Both the position numbers and the translations under genes were made by a program. Of a stretch of DNA of 64,000 bases, positions 43,848 to 57,010 are shown one piece after another. Numbering within the stretch: position 1 is the stretch's first letter; each line of letters starts with the position of its first letter. The notes under the pieces are model-generated. The model saw nothing but the letters and a program-made list of their open reading frames with translations, was not told the origin of the DNA and did not search any database. Location: contig JANKKI010000118.1 of NCBI GenBank assembly GCA_025175665.1, forward strand, positions 2,720,001-2,784,000, written 5' to 3'. The DNA comes from Cinchona pubescens (Eukaryota > Streptophyta > Magnoliopsida > Gentianales > Rubiaceae).

Positions 43848-44446
43848 CACCTCTGCTTCAATGAGGACTCAATATCTGATGTTGGAACGATGCTCTACCT
43901 CTCTTTCTGTGAGCACTCTCCGAACACTTCTTTATAGTATCTTGTTAAGAGGGGAGGAAGTTTCCTTCCAATATTCACACTTGTTTTCAAAGTTTACTGC
44001 TTATATTGGAAGTGAATTTGAATTAGGGGTTCTGTTATCTGCTGAGGAATACACACAATTATCAAGTTTTTACCGATTAGTGCTGATTTGTTGTCTTTTC
44101 CTGCAATGCTGTAATAATATTTACATCAAAGATCACAGGGAGCATTCAATTACTTTATTGATTGTAGTTGACACGGACAATATGTGTTGTCCATTCCAAT
44201 GCTAATTCCTTATCATTCTATGCAATTCTCAGTTGTGGTGGGGTTGTCCCACGGACTGAAATATGTGCTTGAATTTCAAACAGTCAAAATTGTGGAACGA
44301 ACAAAACCTTTTGTTACACGAGTCATCTAGTGCCTGGTAAATTTTTGGGGGATTAAAGTGCATGGACTTTGTGGTTTTCAATTAGTCATATAGTTTAGGT
44401 AAGAATAATAGTTTGGAAAAAGAAAATATGATACGTAGATAAATGA

Positions 44447-44530
44447 GAATCACAAAGTGCATGACAGAGTGTGATATATTCCCGATTAGAATCACAAAGT
44501 GCATGACAGAGTGATATATTTCCGATTTTG
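44447..44530. repeat. 42-bp direct tandem duplication
   Basis: Two adjacent copies of GAATCACAAAGTGCATGACA plus flank. A downstream ATTCTAATCGGGA (44541-44553) is the inverse of the copy junction at 44479-44491, so the transcript or DNA could fold. No gene is seen from 44200 to 45070. Confidence 0.75.
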
Positions 44531-45072
44531 TACCATTGAAATTCTAATCGGGAACTGTTTGTTATCCATTTCTAGAACTATATGATATAGTAGTAGATAA
44601 GTAAAACCTCAACATTCATTACAGTTAGTAGTAGGGTGGGAACATGTAACAGTGGTTGTTACTAATGTGCTTAAACTGTTCAGATGAACCCTCAAAAAAT
44701 CAGGTGTACCAAATATGAAATACCATTTTATTGTTCCCTCTACAATTCCCTATCTTGTTCTTAGTGAGAACCGTCAGTACGCAACAAAACCTTTCAAATA
44801 GATTTTGCGTTCTCCAAATACACATCAGGCCAAGGATGGAAAGGAAAAATAAAGATTAAAATAAACATAAAACTACAAATTCTGAAAGTTATATCCCCAG
44901 AAAACTAAAGAACATTCCCTGTATATGAATTTTCCAGCATCAACAAATAACTAGTTTCCCGCTTAGTTTTGTAATTTGTATAAAAGGTAACTCTTTAAAC
45001 TTTCAGACAAAAGTAGCACAGCCTCGTCCGAGCACATCCACATTCCCCTCTCAATATTTATATCCAGTGTCA

Positions 45073-47654
45073 CTATAAAGCTTGCATTTCTAAATTAGTA
45101 TGCTCACCGCCCTTTGCAGAGGATGGTGCAGGATCTTGATTATGTTGAGGAGCAACCATCTCTTGAACGGGAGGAGGATTTACTATGGTCATCGGCACGG
45201 CAGCGTCATCTGAGAGGCGCCCTTTCATCTCCCTGTGCTCCTGGCACAGGGCACACCAGTGCGTGCAACAGTGTACCACACAAGGGTCACATGGTGAGTT
45301 CTGCAGGAACAAAAGAAAAATGCATAACTTTTAGCACAGCTTAACAAATTCCATGCCACATATTCAACCATGAATATCAGGTTTGACGACAGGCTGAATA
45401 TGAATCTAACACAAGGATCAATTTAACTCCATACAACTCTTATACACAGTTGTATAATATCAACTGCCAATTAAACACAAATTTTCAATGATATAGAATA
45501 CACACCAAAAATAATTGAAATGCATTAAATGCAACTTACCCCAGCCCCCAACGGCTTTGTATGAACCGTGAGCAAAATTGAGGGAAGTGCACCCCATCAA
45601 TTGAAAGAAAAAATTTAAGTCTCGGATGCAAATCGTTTAAAAATCAAGTGAAACAAAAAAGATTCATCCCGTGCTCCAAAAAGTGCCCCTGAATCTTATA
45701 CACATCTAGATGGTAAAAACTGCAAAAGTGACGACACAAAAACCGAACCTCATATACTGATTTCATGATGCAAGTAGTACGTGACCGGAATAACTACATC
45801 AACTAAGGTCTAACAAGAGCATATACACTTGAGATGAAACATAAACAATGTTCGCATGCAGATGATGTAGTGGTAATAACAGAATAATAGTGCGAATATG
45901 GCTGATTAAGCTCAATAGACAATCCCCATGAATTCTCATATGTGTTCATTGTCTAGAAGGGTGTCTCCACACTTCTGCCAATCTGAAGGCCTCCTTCGAA
46001 AAATTACTGCAATGACGATTTATCTAGACAGAAGATGATGTTGCCCAACTGTCATTCATTAGTCTTATGCATAAATTGGGTTTCCATTACAGACCACAAA
46101 TTAGTGTTGCGTAGACATTACTGGAATTCATAAATCGAGTTTCCAATTACTTAGAAAACCATATTGCTTCTGATCTAAATTAGAAGTACATGAACTACAA
46201 CTCCATTCTGCGAGCGGAATATAATGGAATAGTTAGCGGCACAAACTAACTAAAATCTTAGGCTTATATCTCAATCAATTTTCACATGTAATCAAAGAAA
46301 AACAAAGATTACCTTAAGATGATACTTCTTCTGTATTCGATGTGCCGCACAAGACCAGTATATATTATACACATCTAGAATGCTAATGAATCTTTGACAA
46401 ATATTGCCCTGATGTCCTTGGATCAAAACCATGAAAGCAGCTGTTGCGCAGCTGCATACAGGGCTTACCACCCTCAACAAATAATTGTATGACAAACACA
46501 AGGTGTGGTCCAGGGAGTATCATCTCTCAATTTCTCTACATTACGTCCAAACAATACACATGGGCAAAAAAGTCCAGTCCAGCCTGTAGAAATACACAGT
46601 AAAGGTTATAGACATCTGAGATGATGAAATAATGGCTCGATGCTACCTACAATGAGGCAAATTGTAAACAGCTGAAATAAAATAGTAGTAACACAATACA
46701 GTATAACACAGAAATTAAAAGCACTAAAAAACAAAGGTTTTTTGCCCCTTAGCCCCAAAAGTTTCCATGGGTGAAACTCACAGCTTTCTGTATCTTCAGC
46801 ACAGGCAAATATCCCTGTTGTCCATGGTTCATCTGCAGGAGGCTGGAAGCTTTCAGGTAAAGGTTGCCCACATTCATTGCACTTTCTAACACCCAACTGC
46901 ACATAGAATCATGGGATCAGAAATGTACATTGCCCACGATGAAACATATTTTAAATCAGAGAGCATTTTTTTTTTTTTATAATAACATGCACACTATTAT
47001 GCTCATTGAGCACTTCGAAAGCACACGGTGATGGATACATGAGATAAAGAGTTGATATAGTGAAAGTAAATTTCTCAGCTTCCCTCCTCCTTCCCCTTTA
47101 CAAAAAAAAAAAAAAAAAAAAAAAAATCTCATTACTATATGACCAATTTGATTCCACTAAATTCAGACCCTCCTTGACAAACACAAGAAGAATATAAAAA
47201 CGAGAAATATCAGGGAAACATGATAGCATTCTCTCTAAATAATTCTACAAACATATTATTCCCGAAATAATTAACTATTATTGCAAAAAATTCTACAAAT
47301 AAAATTCATAAATACACAACATCTACATTTCGGACACTCCACCACCTACTTATTATTATTATTTTTTAAAAATTAAATTATCTTTAAAGTTGATATTCTA
47401 ATTCCAATTATAATTCTCCAATCAACTTCTCTAGAATTTTCAATCAAATCAATCACATTACTCGCGAACAACTGATAATCTCAAATTGATAAATTCCACA
47501 ACACTACAAATTTGTAAAAAAATATATGTATAAAGAAAATACATAACCTGAGGGACTTCAATAGGTTGATTAAGCTGTTTAGGCTTAATGTCCTCAGAAG
47601 GATTTTACTTATTTTCAACTTCACATACCTCGACGGATTTCCCCCTTCTGCCAT
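45073..47654 (-). CDS. PLAC8-domain cell number regulator (CNR6-like)
   Basis: Cys-rich membrane protein of the PLAC8/CNR family, whose members affect organ size and metal transport. Exons: 47548-47654, 46782-46896, 46313-46583, 45073-45300. Legible parts: MAEGGNPSRYVK, then EDIKPKQLNQPIEVPQ after a frame change, VRKCNECGQPLPESFQPPAD, CWTGLFCPCVLFGRNVEKL, DDTPWTTPCVCH, and the last exon SPCDPCVVHCCTHWCALCQE with HREMKGRLSDD, ending NLEMQAL. Start chosen at the ATG 47652-47654. Exon 3 is frame-broken after CVCH and an adapter fragment (46365-46379) replaces the segment before IYTGLV, removing the second membrane stretch. The family's Cys motifs on both sides of the damage remain. Confidence 0.85.
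45694..45711. other. adapter fragment in a PLAC8 gene intron
   Basis: TCTTATACACATCTAGATG, the centre of the double mosaic end. Confidence 0.8.
46365..46379. other. adapter fragment inside a PLAC8 gene exon
   Basis: TTATACACATCTAGA, 15 adapter bases. On the minus strand it sits directly before codons for IYTGLV, where a conserved stretch is missing. Confidence 0.8.
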
Positions 47655-47699
47655 CTTCTCACTCTTCAATTCTCACCCCCTAATTTAATTTAATTTTTT

Positions 47700-49600
47700 T
47701 TAAAAAAAAAAAAAAGAAAAACTCTAATAAAATACTCATTTAAAAAAAAAAAAAAACAAAACAAAAATGAAGACCCATCTGAGAAATTGGGAAGAAAAAA
47801 TTCGTACCTTTTGAGAAATGTAGAATTGGTGGGTTGGAAGATATCGAGTCGATCAGAACTAGGTTAAGCAACTGCTGCTAAAAAGTAAAAGTGTACGTAT
47901 TAAGGCAGAAAATTGGGTTTTAATTACGTTTACTGCTGTAGAGTTGATGTGGTACTAGGATAAGGATGGTTTCCAGGTACGTACGTTTTCCAAGTACGGG
48001 AAGCTTCCACTTCCAGTTGTCAACGATTCCATAGTAAATAATAATAGGGGAATACTTTTGACCTCTTTTGTTTAAGAAAAAAATAAAAAATAGAAGGAAC
48101 CCTTTGTTTTACTAACATTCATATTATCATCCATAGTTTACTAAAATATTTTTTCGACATTTAAAAAACCCTAACCAATTTTATATATGTATTTTTATAA
48201 CATAATTCCTTATTTCTAGAGCAAGTTATTTATGGATAGTGGAGGATGGGAGGAGTATTATATTTAGGGATTTTTTTTTTAATTTTTTACTTTTTGTAAG
48301 TCTGATAAGTTTTTAATTCTCTATTCACTTTACAAAAAACTCAAAACCTCGAGAGGGTAAATTGTAGATTTGCAAAATATATGAAAAAAAATTGAACATT
48401 AGTCAAATCATGATGAGTTTCCTTGTAATTTATCCAAAAAAATTACTAGAACAAATCTTTCTGAAAATCTTTTAAAATATTGGAGGTAGATTATATGCTA
48501 CATTTATAATAAGATTGTTTTTGAAATTCAAATAATGCATATATAATATTCTTTGTTGAAAAACAAAATTATGCTGACTATATAAAAAAGATTAATGATA
48601 TTGTTTGCTGGAAAAAAAAAATCTACACGAGTATATAAAAAAGATTAATCCGTACTAAAAGTTATATATTAGTAAGTTGTTGCAACATTTTTTTTAACTT
48701 TTTTTTTTCATAAGCTTTCCTTAGCAAAAATTTACATTATAATATAAGAGGCAAATGCCTCGAGGATATTTTGTTATTCTGTTATTCATTTAAGGAAGTT
48801 AGGCCAGATTAATTATGCTATTTAATGCATGATTTGCAATTTCAATACTAACATTATTAGCTACATACTTTTAGATTTTACAATCCAGTCAAATATTTCT
48901 TTTTCTACTTATTATTATTTTCTTATTCTCTTTTTTTGTTTGAGAGATATTCTGATATTTTTTAATAGCAACATCTAATTATAATCTCACTATTTGGAGT
49001 TTAGGATAAATGTTCTCGGCTTATTTTAAACAATTCTTTTATTTTTTTTAATCTATCTCTCTATTTATAATTTGAATATATCTCTAATAAGTATAACAAA
49101 AAAAATAGAAAATTATCTAAAGATATTTCATTATTAAAGTAATAATTCTTCTATGCATCAGTGGTGATTCATAAATAACTAACTAGACATCCTAATTTTA
49201 GCCCCAAAAAAATGTATATATTCCAAAACAGAATTCTATGAATATATAATACAAATATTCATTTATTCTACAAGATCTAAAAGTTATAAAATAGTTTTTG
49301 ACAAGAAGGGAACTGAAAAATGAAAATATTGTGGCCCAATCTTCTCACCCGGAGAGTTAATTTGAAACATTTTATGTATTAGGGGTTTAGTTGAAATTTT
49401 TAAGATTCTTCACTTCTACTAAATGACTAAACTGGCCTTCAACATCGTAGGCATGTACGCTATCTGATTTTTTTTTTTACTCCTCCGATATATGAGGATG
49501 AAGAAACCCTAAATTGGAGAGCAAAAATTCTCCCACTTTTCAATTAGCCCTAAAAAAAAGCTAATTATAGAATTAGTTTTGTTTGTGGGTTGTGATTAAT
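47700..49600. other. divergent intergenic region
   Basis: Lies between the PLAC8 gene (leftward) and the LUC7-like gene (rightward), so it should hold both promoters. AT-rich with long A/T runs. I see no clear motif or extra gene. Confidence 0.5.
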
Positions 49601-49610
49601 CTTCACTGTC

Positions 49611-52600
49611 ATGGACGCCCAAAGAGCTTTGCTTGATGAACTCATGGGTGCAGGTTTTTATTCTTTCATTCTAACTCTTTTTTTTTTTTTCAAAAAAATG
49701 TTTCAAGTTTCATGTTTCTAATTTGTTCTTGTTTATTCGATTTTATGGTATTATTTTTAGAAACTCTAGGCAGCAAGGTTTGGATGCAATTGAAATTTGA
49801 CAATGGTTTTTACTTTTGATTTTATGGGATTTAGCTAAAAAATGGTGTTTAAGTTTAGTATCCCCGGATTGGTTTTTTTTTTTTTTTTTTTATATATATG
49901 CTGTAGTTTTTTGGATTTGATATTTGCATCCCAGTAATTGAAGAATGCATTTGATTCTATGTCCCGTTTGTTTCTTTTAAATGAAATTATTTCCGATGTT
50001 ATATTTTGTTGTATTTGTACGCTCGTAATTTGACTGAAGAAGAGAGAAGGGGGTACAAAGAAATCACTTGGGATAGCAAGGATGTTTGCGGGTTTTATAT
50101 GGTTCGCTTCTGCCCTCACGATTTGTTTGTCAACACTCGAAGTGACTTAGGTGTGTTTGCTGTTTGTGTGTTTATATTGTTTTTGGGTTTAGGTTGATAA
50201 GGCTTGGCTGCCTGTGCCTGAGAGTAAGAAGATAAATTGGACCGAAAAATTGAACTTTTGGCTCTTAGTAATGGGTGGCCAAGATACCATGCTAGAGAAA
50301 TTTGGAAAAAGGGAAAAAATCAATAAAATTGGATCATCTATAAGCATGTAGATTTGACTGGATATAAAATTTCTGTTTCCTTGATTTAGAATGCTCTTGT
50401 GCCTGTAATTTTGCTGATAATTATTCATATTCTGCTTTCTATCAGGACCGTGCCCTAAAATTCATGATCCAAAGTTGAAGGAAAGGTAACGTATAAGAAT
50501 TCTTTGGAATCCCTTTACCTTTGCCATATTGGTGAGAATTCTTTTGAATCCCCTTACCTTTTATATTGGGTCATTACACAGAGATCCTTCATAGGCTTTT
50601 GTTCTAAGTACAAAGTATGGAACATTTATTTTTTGACTACTTTTTCATAATGCCATACTTATTATCTGTAGAAAATTTCTATTAACCCCTGTCTTGTGCT
50701 TACTTGGTATGAATCTTCGTAATTAATTCTTTTATGTATTACCAAAGGAACCTTGCATATAAATGGTGTGGTTAATGTTTTAGACTGTCATTAATTGAGA
50801 TCTAAAGGAGTCAATCAGTTAGATCACTATGACTTAGCGAATCAGATTTTTCCTTGCAATTTTTTGTTTAGTGACTATTGTATAACTAGGTTTTCTTTTT
50901 CTGGTTTCTATGATAAGTAAATGGTGATGGGAAGAAAACTTGCATGTGCATGTATATTTTTCCTCCAACCTTTATGGAAACTCTTGTATAAACTTGGCCA
51001 ATTAAGAAGTAGAGTAGTGAGAGTGGAATTAAGTCTTGCAGCTATTGTTGCGTTCCTATAATTTCATTTACAGTGATATTGGAAGGAGATTGAATGCTTG
51101 ATTTATCTTCTTTGATAACAATCGTAGGAAAAAAACAATCTAATGTTAATCCCTTGTCCTTATAGTTCATTCCATCTAACAACAATACAAATTTGCTCTA
51201 GAAACATTGTATAAGAGACTGTTCTATTCTAAAATTGCACATCTTAATAATAATAGCAAGTCTGATGTTTAATACAAAACAAATATTTTTGTGTATTTTA
51301 TCCTCTTTTATTATTCATGAACTCCGAAGAACAAAAGAGTCTGTTTTACTCATGTTTCTAGAGTTTTAAAAGTGTTGAGGCTGCCGGTTTTCCCTTGTTG
51401 GCCTAATGTACCATTTACACATTTGTGTATTTTGGGCATTAAGTACTTCTGTTGTCTAAAAAATCTTGTATAGGCAAAAAGCTGTGCAATCTTAGAATAG
51501 TCATGTAGTCTCAATGTGAGTCTCATTAAATTGTTTGATAATCTCTTACACCCAATGATCTTCTGCGCCTCTTTCCAAATAGTTGTCTTGTGGCCTACGT
51601 ATTTTATCTGCAGTGCTTTCCTTCTTGGTTTTCTTTGAATAGATATGTTGTAGTTGTGATGAGAGTCTTTTGTCTTTGTCTTTTAGTTATGAGAACTCCC
51701 CTAGGCACGACGCATTTGTTCCGAAGTTTGAGGCAGAGCTGGCTCGTTTCTGTGAGAAGTTGGTGAGTTCTTGTAAAGGAAGATATTCCTTAGCAGTGTA
51801 ATTAGAAGAGTTTATGGGCTTACTTTTCCTATCTATTTCTTGATGTGTATATCTATATTTTGTTTTAGGTTATGGACTTAGATAGACGAGTTAGGCGTGG
51901 TCGAGAACGTCTTGCTCAGGAGATTGAAGTTCCCCCTCCTCCTCCTATCTCAGCTGAAAAATCTGAGCAATTATCTGTTTTGGAGGAAAAAATTAAAAAC
52001 CTACTGGAACAAGTGGAGTCTCAAAGGTGAAGTTGGAAATTAATTTGATGAAGATGAGGCGCTCATGAGGAAGGTGCTGTTTAACAGTCATTAGCTGATT
52101 AAGCGAATTTCAAAATTTGAATTGTCATTTCAACACTATGGAAACTTGTGCTAGATTTATGTTTACTAAACAGGTGGAAATGCTTAATGCTGAGAAGACA
52201 ACTTTGACTCAGCAACCTCAGCAAGATAAAGTCTTGATGATGGCTCAGGAGAAAAAGATGGCCCTATGTGAAATTTGTGGTTCTTTTCTAATTGCAAATG
52301 ATGCTGCGGAGAGAACCCACTCCCATGTCACTAAGCAAGCAGCACTTATTCACATGGTATGATCCGAGATTACCTTGCAGAGTACAAGGTGATTGCTCAT
52401 CATTGGTGCCATTTGTTTCCTTTTTTTCTTCTTCCAATAAGAAAGAGTTTATAGGTACAAACTACTGATCTGAGCTTTGATTGACAGGAAGCTAAGGAAA
52501 AGATGAGAGAAGAGGAAAGATTAGCCAGGGAGAAAGAAGCCGAAGAAGCATATCGCAAGAAGCAAAGGGAGAAGGAGTATGAAAGCAGGCATAGAAGAAG

Positions 52601-52850
52601 TGGGTCAGCTGAAAGGGATAGGTATCATGAGCGAGAGCACGACCGGGAACGAGACCGATATAGGGAACGAGATGGTGAGCGTGATAGATCTCGAAATGGA
52701 GGAAGAGGATCAGATGTGAAGTACAGAAGTTCCAGGAATGGAAGAGATAGAAGCAGGGAAAGATACCACCAGCGTGACAGAAGCCGGTCACGTTCTCCTG
52801 TTAGGCATGGTAATAGGAGGGCATCCAGGAGTCCAGTTCGTCAACATTGA
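49611..52850 (+). CDS. LUC7-like U1 snRNP splicing factor with RS tail
   Basis: LUC7 family protein, a U1 snRNP component that helps choose 5' splice sites in the nucleus. Exon 1 (49611-49653) encodes MDAQRALLDELMGA. Later exons give NLTEEERRGYKEI with VCGFYMVRFCPHDLFVNTRS and CPKIHDPKLKE (the first, CCCH-type zinc finger), SPRHDAFVPKFEAELARFCE, MDLDRRVRRGRERLAQEIE, VEMLNAEKTTLTQQPQQDKV, CEICGSFLIANDAAERTHSH (second finger), and a last exon 52489-52850 with an Arg/Glu/Asp/Ser-rich tail ending SRSPVRHGNRRASRSPVRQH. The order matches plant LUC7A/LUC7B. Disruptions: the exon 2 acceptor reads TACG instead of TAG before CTCGTAAT, the coiled-coil exon loses frame after LLEQVES near 52026, and about 5 extra bases lie after ATGGTA near 52357. 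Confidence 0.9.
51208..51222. other. possible decayed adapter in a LUC7 intron
   Basis: TTGTATAAGAGACTG differs from the mosaic end at two bases. Weak by itself. Confidence 0.4.
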
Positions 52851-54930
52851 GAACTCTGGATAGGTGTTTGAAATATAAATGAGAAGAGGTAGAATTTTCA
52901 CCATTCACCAGTTTTCATGAATGTATGCTTTTGGAGTCAGATTCTAAGGTCATCTTGGGTGAAACTGTTTTTTGTTCTCACAGCTTTTATTCAGACTGTA
53001 CCATCTCCTATCATGGATATATTTAGAGAGAAAAGGTTGAGGTAGGTATGACTTGCGTTGTTGTAACTATTCAATAATTTATCTAGACTTCGCATGAACT
53101 AATTGCTTTATTGATCATATGAGATATATCTCATGGAGTATTGATCCCTTTCGTTTTGGGATCACTTGGGGAATCTTTTCCCAAGTAGTTATAGAACAGA
53201 TGCTTTTATGTGCACACTACCCCTGTCTCTTATACACATCTAGATGTGTATCTCTTATACACATCTAGATGTAATATAAATATTGATTTAAGATGACTTT
53301 CTAACCATGAATGGTTTACCTATTTTTCTTTTCCTTGTTTACTCAGATGAGCCAGTGCAAATTCTTGTCTTCACTGTTTTCTTATCTATCAAGAGCTCAT
53401 GATTAGGGATCTGCATTGGTAGTCTATGGTATTTTATCTGATGGTTTGTCACAGATAGGTAAACTACTCCTTCCTTGCTTGTGTGTGCCTCTCTCTCTCT
53501 TTTCTCATGTTCCTCCATGAACTAGCACGAGGAGAGAGTGCTTTCTTTAGCCAGAAAATGAGCTTACAGATTGGATTAGGATGAGAGTGGTGTTGCAAAT
53601 ATGGGAATTTCAACGTGCAAATGTTGAACTTTAGAGATACGCAGGCTGGATTCAGATCACCATTTTACTGTAGAACCTGTTCTTTTTGGTTTGGCAGAAC
53701 TTTTTATTGAATGTATGGAATGAAATAAATTGGTTCTTTGCATTTTCAGACGTGTTTCCTTTAGCTGAAGTGTTAATTCCACTTGCCTTAATCTGTGCAA
53801 TGGGATGGGAGTCTTCACCCGTACAAAAACTTAGAAATGCAGGTTCATGTAAGAGGTAATGTGGAAGTCCAATCAGTGGTTTCCAAAGAGGCATCATGAT
53901 TTGAATGTCATGGTTCCCATTTGCAAATGGTAAATATATTTCCTGTGCTTTTTGCAAGATGCAATTTTTCAGGTTTTGGTTCCATTGGGGTTGCTGCTTC
54001 TGAAATACAACTGTGATAAGAGTTTCAAAATTTTGAGGTAGTTTTTTTTTTTCACAAAGTTGGTTGGATTTCCCAGGATAGTGAAACAATTAGAGGGCTA
54101 TCTTTTCATGGTAATTCAAATTCTAAATGAACCCTTTGTTGTCATATAGGCTCTCTTGTTGTCCCACTCTAAAAAGTGTTGGTGTAAAATTTTACTAGAG
54201 ACCTTTCCAACTGGAGGAGAGATGGATCACAGATTATGAAGCCAAGTTTCCGCTACATGCCATGGGGGGCTTGTTGGTGGAGCTCGCAGAGCATTAAATT
54301 GACATTCATGTATCTGGTGTAAGGCATATCTGTTGTTTGATATGTTGCTTTATTTCATTCTATTGCTGTGAAAACAAGGTCTAGTGTTGCAAACCACATT
54401 TGTTTCCACATATGTCATTTGGATACCTCAGTAAATGGAAGATATGCTTTCGTTTTCATCTTTGAAGCAATTTTTTGGTAAAAACTTGCGTGAACCAGTG
54501 AACCAATATATGTGAGTACATTCTTGGAAACAAAACCTGTGGGTTCCATGTACGTTCCATTTGCTCTCAAATTATCATGGCTGTAAGAACCCATTTGAAT
54601 TGAATCTTAACTTTTCCTCGTGTAGTATGGTCCAGTTAAATTTACAAAGATTAGGTATCTCATACAAATCCCGACATAATTGTGTTGGCTATTAACTCAA
54701 AATAAAGAGTTAAAAAAAAAAAAAAAAAAAAAAATTCGGTAGTGAAAAAATTGGGCAACTTCCTTACAGGGTGCTTACAAACAAAAATAGCTCATCTGAC
54801 CCAATAGAAAAGCCCATTCAACAATATCCAGGCCCTACAGTTAAGGCGGTGGAAAGAGATCACTAACTTTTCACACCTCAGCCAATTTTACAATTTTACC
54901 CCCCTAAAAAGAATAAGAACTTCTGATCAT
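52851..54930. other. intergenic, no gene seen
   Basis: 3' region of the LUC7-like gene and beyond. Contains a CT microsatellite near 53488-53502 and an A run near 54711-54734. Open frames here, such as one at 53652-54089 on the minus strand, lack family signatures or splice support. Confidence 0.5.
53223..53272. other. one and a half copies of the mate-pair junction adapter
   Basis: CTGTCTCTTATACACATCT plus AGATGTGTA, then a second TCTCTTATACACATCT plus AGATGT. Adapter concatenation is typical of library artefacts. Confidence 0.94.
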
Positions 54931-54940
54931 CTGGATTGTA

Positions 54941-55416
54941 AGTGTTTTGAAAGCCGGACCGGACCGGCCGGTTCGACCTGTCGGACTGCGAACCGGAAGA
55001 ACCACCGGTCCGGTCCAACTACCTATCGAGTCTATTCAAAAATCGGATGAACCAAGTAAAAATAGATTTTTAAAATTTTTTTATAAAAATTCCTCTTCTC
55101 TCATCTTTTCCCTGTCTCTTATACACATCTAGATGTGTATAAGAGACAGGTTCAACACAAGAAACTATTAAATTATTATTTTTTTCATCTTTTTTATACT
55201 TTTTTTTTTATAAATTTCACTTTAGAAATTGGTATTAGAACTATAATTATCTAAAAATAGTTTTTCACTTATATTTTAGATCATTTTAAATTATATCACA
55301 CTTTGATAAAAAAAACTTAATTAGTGAACCGGCTGGTTCAACCGATCGGACCGATTGAACCACGAACCGAACGGACTACCGTTTCAATGGCCGGTCTGAT
55401 TTTAAAAACATTTCAT
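54941..55416. mobile_element. hAT-like MITE, copy 1
   Basis: The left end AGTGTTTTGAAAGCCGGACC and right end GGCCGGTCTGATTTTAAAAA with ACA are inverted repeats. GC-rich arms full of CCGGTT and GAACCG flank an AT-rich centre. Same family as 61654-62191, whose 8-bp duplication identifies it as hAT. Its own target duplication is not clean. A perfect 38-bp adapter sits in its centre (55112-55149). Confidence 0.75.
55112..55149. other. perfect 38-bp mate-pair junction adapter
   Basis: Both 19-bp mosaic ends complete and in inverted contact, inside the centre of a hAT-like MITE. Confidence 0.95.
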
Positions 55417-55425
55417 TGTTGTACA

Positions 55426-56753
55426 TGTCACGCCCCCAAAACGGGACAATGACACGCAGGTTATGGATATAACTCTACCCAATATATTTTGTGGTCTTGT
55501 ATAAATAGATCGGATAATGTATACGAGACATTATCATTATTTAAAATGCAAATATCAATCAATGAGCTCATGGTTCACAAAAGTCTTCCCAGCACTGGAT
55601 CCAGGTCTACTTATTATCCGCCCGAGTATACAAGGCATAACGGAGTATCTATCACTTGTCTTCCCGATAGACTGATATCATTTCATTCACTCACTCATAG
55701 CCAAATCCACTAAAGTGACCCATTGAGCTCTTCACAAGAATCATTCATTAACACATAGTACAATAATGAACAATTGATACATTACATAACAAACATATAA
55801 TTTATAAACGTACTTACCTTATAAATATTAATCGAAATAAATATACTTACCTTAATACCACTTATCTTATGATTACAATACCAATCATATACAGGGTATC
55901 GATAAAAAGGAGTAAACGTTATCTACCTCGAAAATCGATGTCGTAGACGTATCCCAATTTCTTGGGTTTGGCTAATTCCAACTACCGAAATCGAGAGTGT
56001 TATACCATTAGGATAAAAATTGAGATAGGGATTTACTTTTGGGTATCACTCAAAATCTCAAAATAGTCATTAATTGAACACAATTAAGTAACGATTGACT
56101 TAAATTTGTGAAAATAAGATAAAAATCTAAGAATTAGTGTTTATAATTTCAAATATCTCACTAGATTAAGATATTGTCAAATCCTAATTCAAATCTCACA
56201 AAAATAATAGTTAAAAAGTCATTTCAAACCATAAATTCAGTCACAATAGCTTTTAAACATATTTGGTAATCAAATCAATTCATAAATAACATAGTTAAAC
56301 AAAAGATTAATATTGAGAAACTAGAGAATACAACATATAAAAGATACAGATCTGAAAGTAAAACTTACTTTTGAAGTTGGATTAAAGGTCTACGAAGATT
56401 CCTGGATCACCAATTTAATTTGGGAGCTAAATTTCCTGAACTAGTATTAGGATTTGAAATTTGGAATTTGAAAGATATAAAAGTTATGTTCTCTGTAATT
56501 CCTTTGCTATTTGGAGATGATAACGGACGACTGAAATTGAAACTTCGTGATGAAGTTTAACACAACTTTTCAAAATTTGCACTTTAGTCCCTCAAGTTTT
56601 ATAAAATTATAATTTGATCCGAAAATTTTAAAAAATATTTAAAAAGGGTAAAACAATTATTTAATATTTGAAAGGGCAGTATTAATGAGTATTTAAAAAA
56701 TATAAAATCAAATGCGAAAATGTGTGAAATGATTAAAAAAGTTGGGTATTACA
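55426..56753 (+). mobile_element. solo LTR
   Basis: 1328 bp beginning TGTCACGCCCCC and ending GGGTATTACA (TG...CA), flanked by a perfect 5-bp duplication GTACA (55421-55425 and 56754-56758). No internal retroelement genes. TGTCACGCC starts and TATTACA ends are common in plant Ty3/gypsy LTRs, so this is probably what remains after LTR-LTR recombination. It lies just upstream of the heat-shock gene. The strand is assigned by the TGTCACG start and is tentative. Confidence 0.85.
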
Positions 56754-56920
56754 GTACAAACTTCTGGTTCTATCTCGTAAATTCACTTTTCATCCATCCA
56801 TGACCGATTGAACTACGAATCGAACAGGCCACCGGTTCAATGGCCGGTCTCAAAACATTTCACTGTTGTAGAAGCTTCTGGTTGTATCTGGTAAATTCAC
56901 TTGTCATCCATCCATCTATC
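56754..56920. repeat. duplicated promoter segment with a hAT MITE end
   Basis: 56758-56806 and 56871-56920 are direct copies (AACTTCTGGTT-TATCT / GCTTCTGGTT-TATCT, then GTAAATTCACTT and CATCCATCCAT). Between them, 56806-56866 is a second copy of the right end of the MITE at 55330-55420. So a block of MITE end plus promoter was duplicated, and the solo LTR lies inside the first copy. Confidence 0.7.
56871..56878 (+). promoter_or_regulatory. heat-shock element candidate
   Basis: GAAGCTTC, a perfect GAAnnTTC unit as bound by heat-shock factors, about 60 bp upstream of the TATA box of the small heat-shock gene. Only one perfect unit is seen here, while natural elements usually have three. Confidence 0.5.
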
Positions 56921-56930
56921 TATATAGCCC

Positions 56931-56937
56931 CCACATC
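56931..56937 (+). promoter_or_regulatory. TATA box of the small heat-shock gene
   Basis: TATATAG, 74 bases before the ATG at 57011, followed by a C-rich stretch. Fits a plant core promoter. Confidence 0.6.
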
Positions 56938-57010
56938 ATCTACTTCTCACATCGCGTGAAGCACACTCGATAACCCCTGCCTCAAAAAGCTCTCAAACGA
57001 AAACCCTGCG

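Noticed and set aside
53652..54089. 145-codon minus-strand frame as a gene
   Set aside because: Composition is that of non-coding AT-rich DNA, with no motifs and no splice or promoter support.
54941..55416. Open frame rich in Gly, Pro and Arg (KAGPDRPVRPVGLRTGRTT) as a small protein
   Set aside because: It is a translation of the GC-rich arm of a hAT MITE. The same arm at 61660 gives a similar artefact frame.
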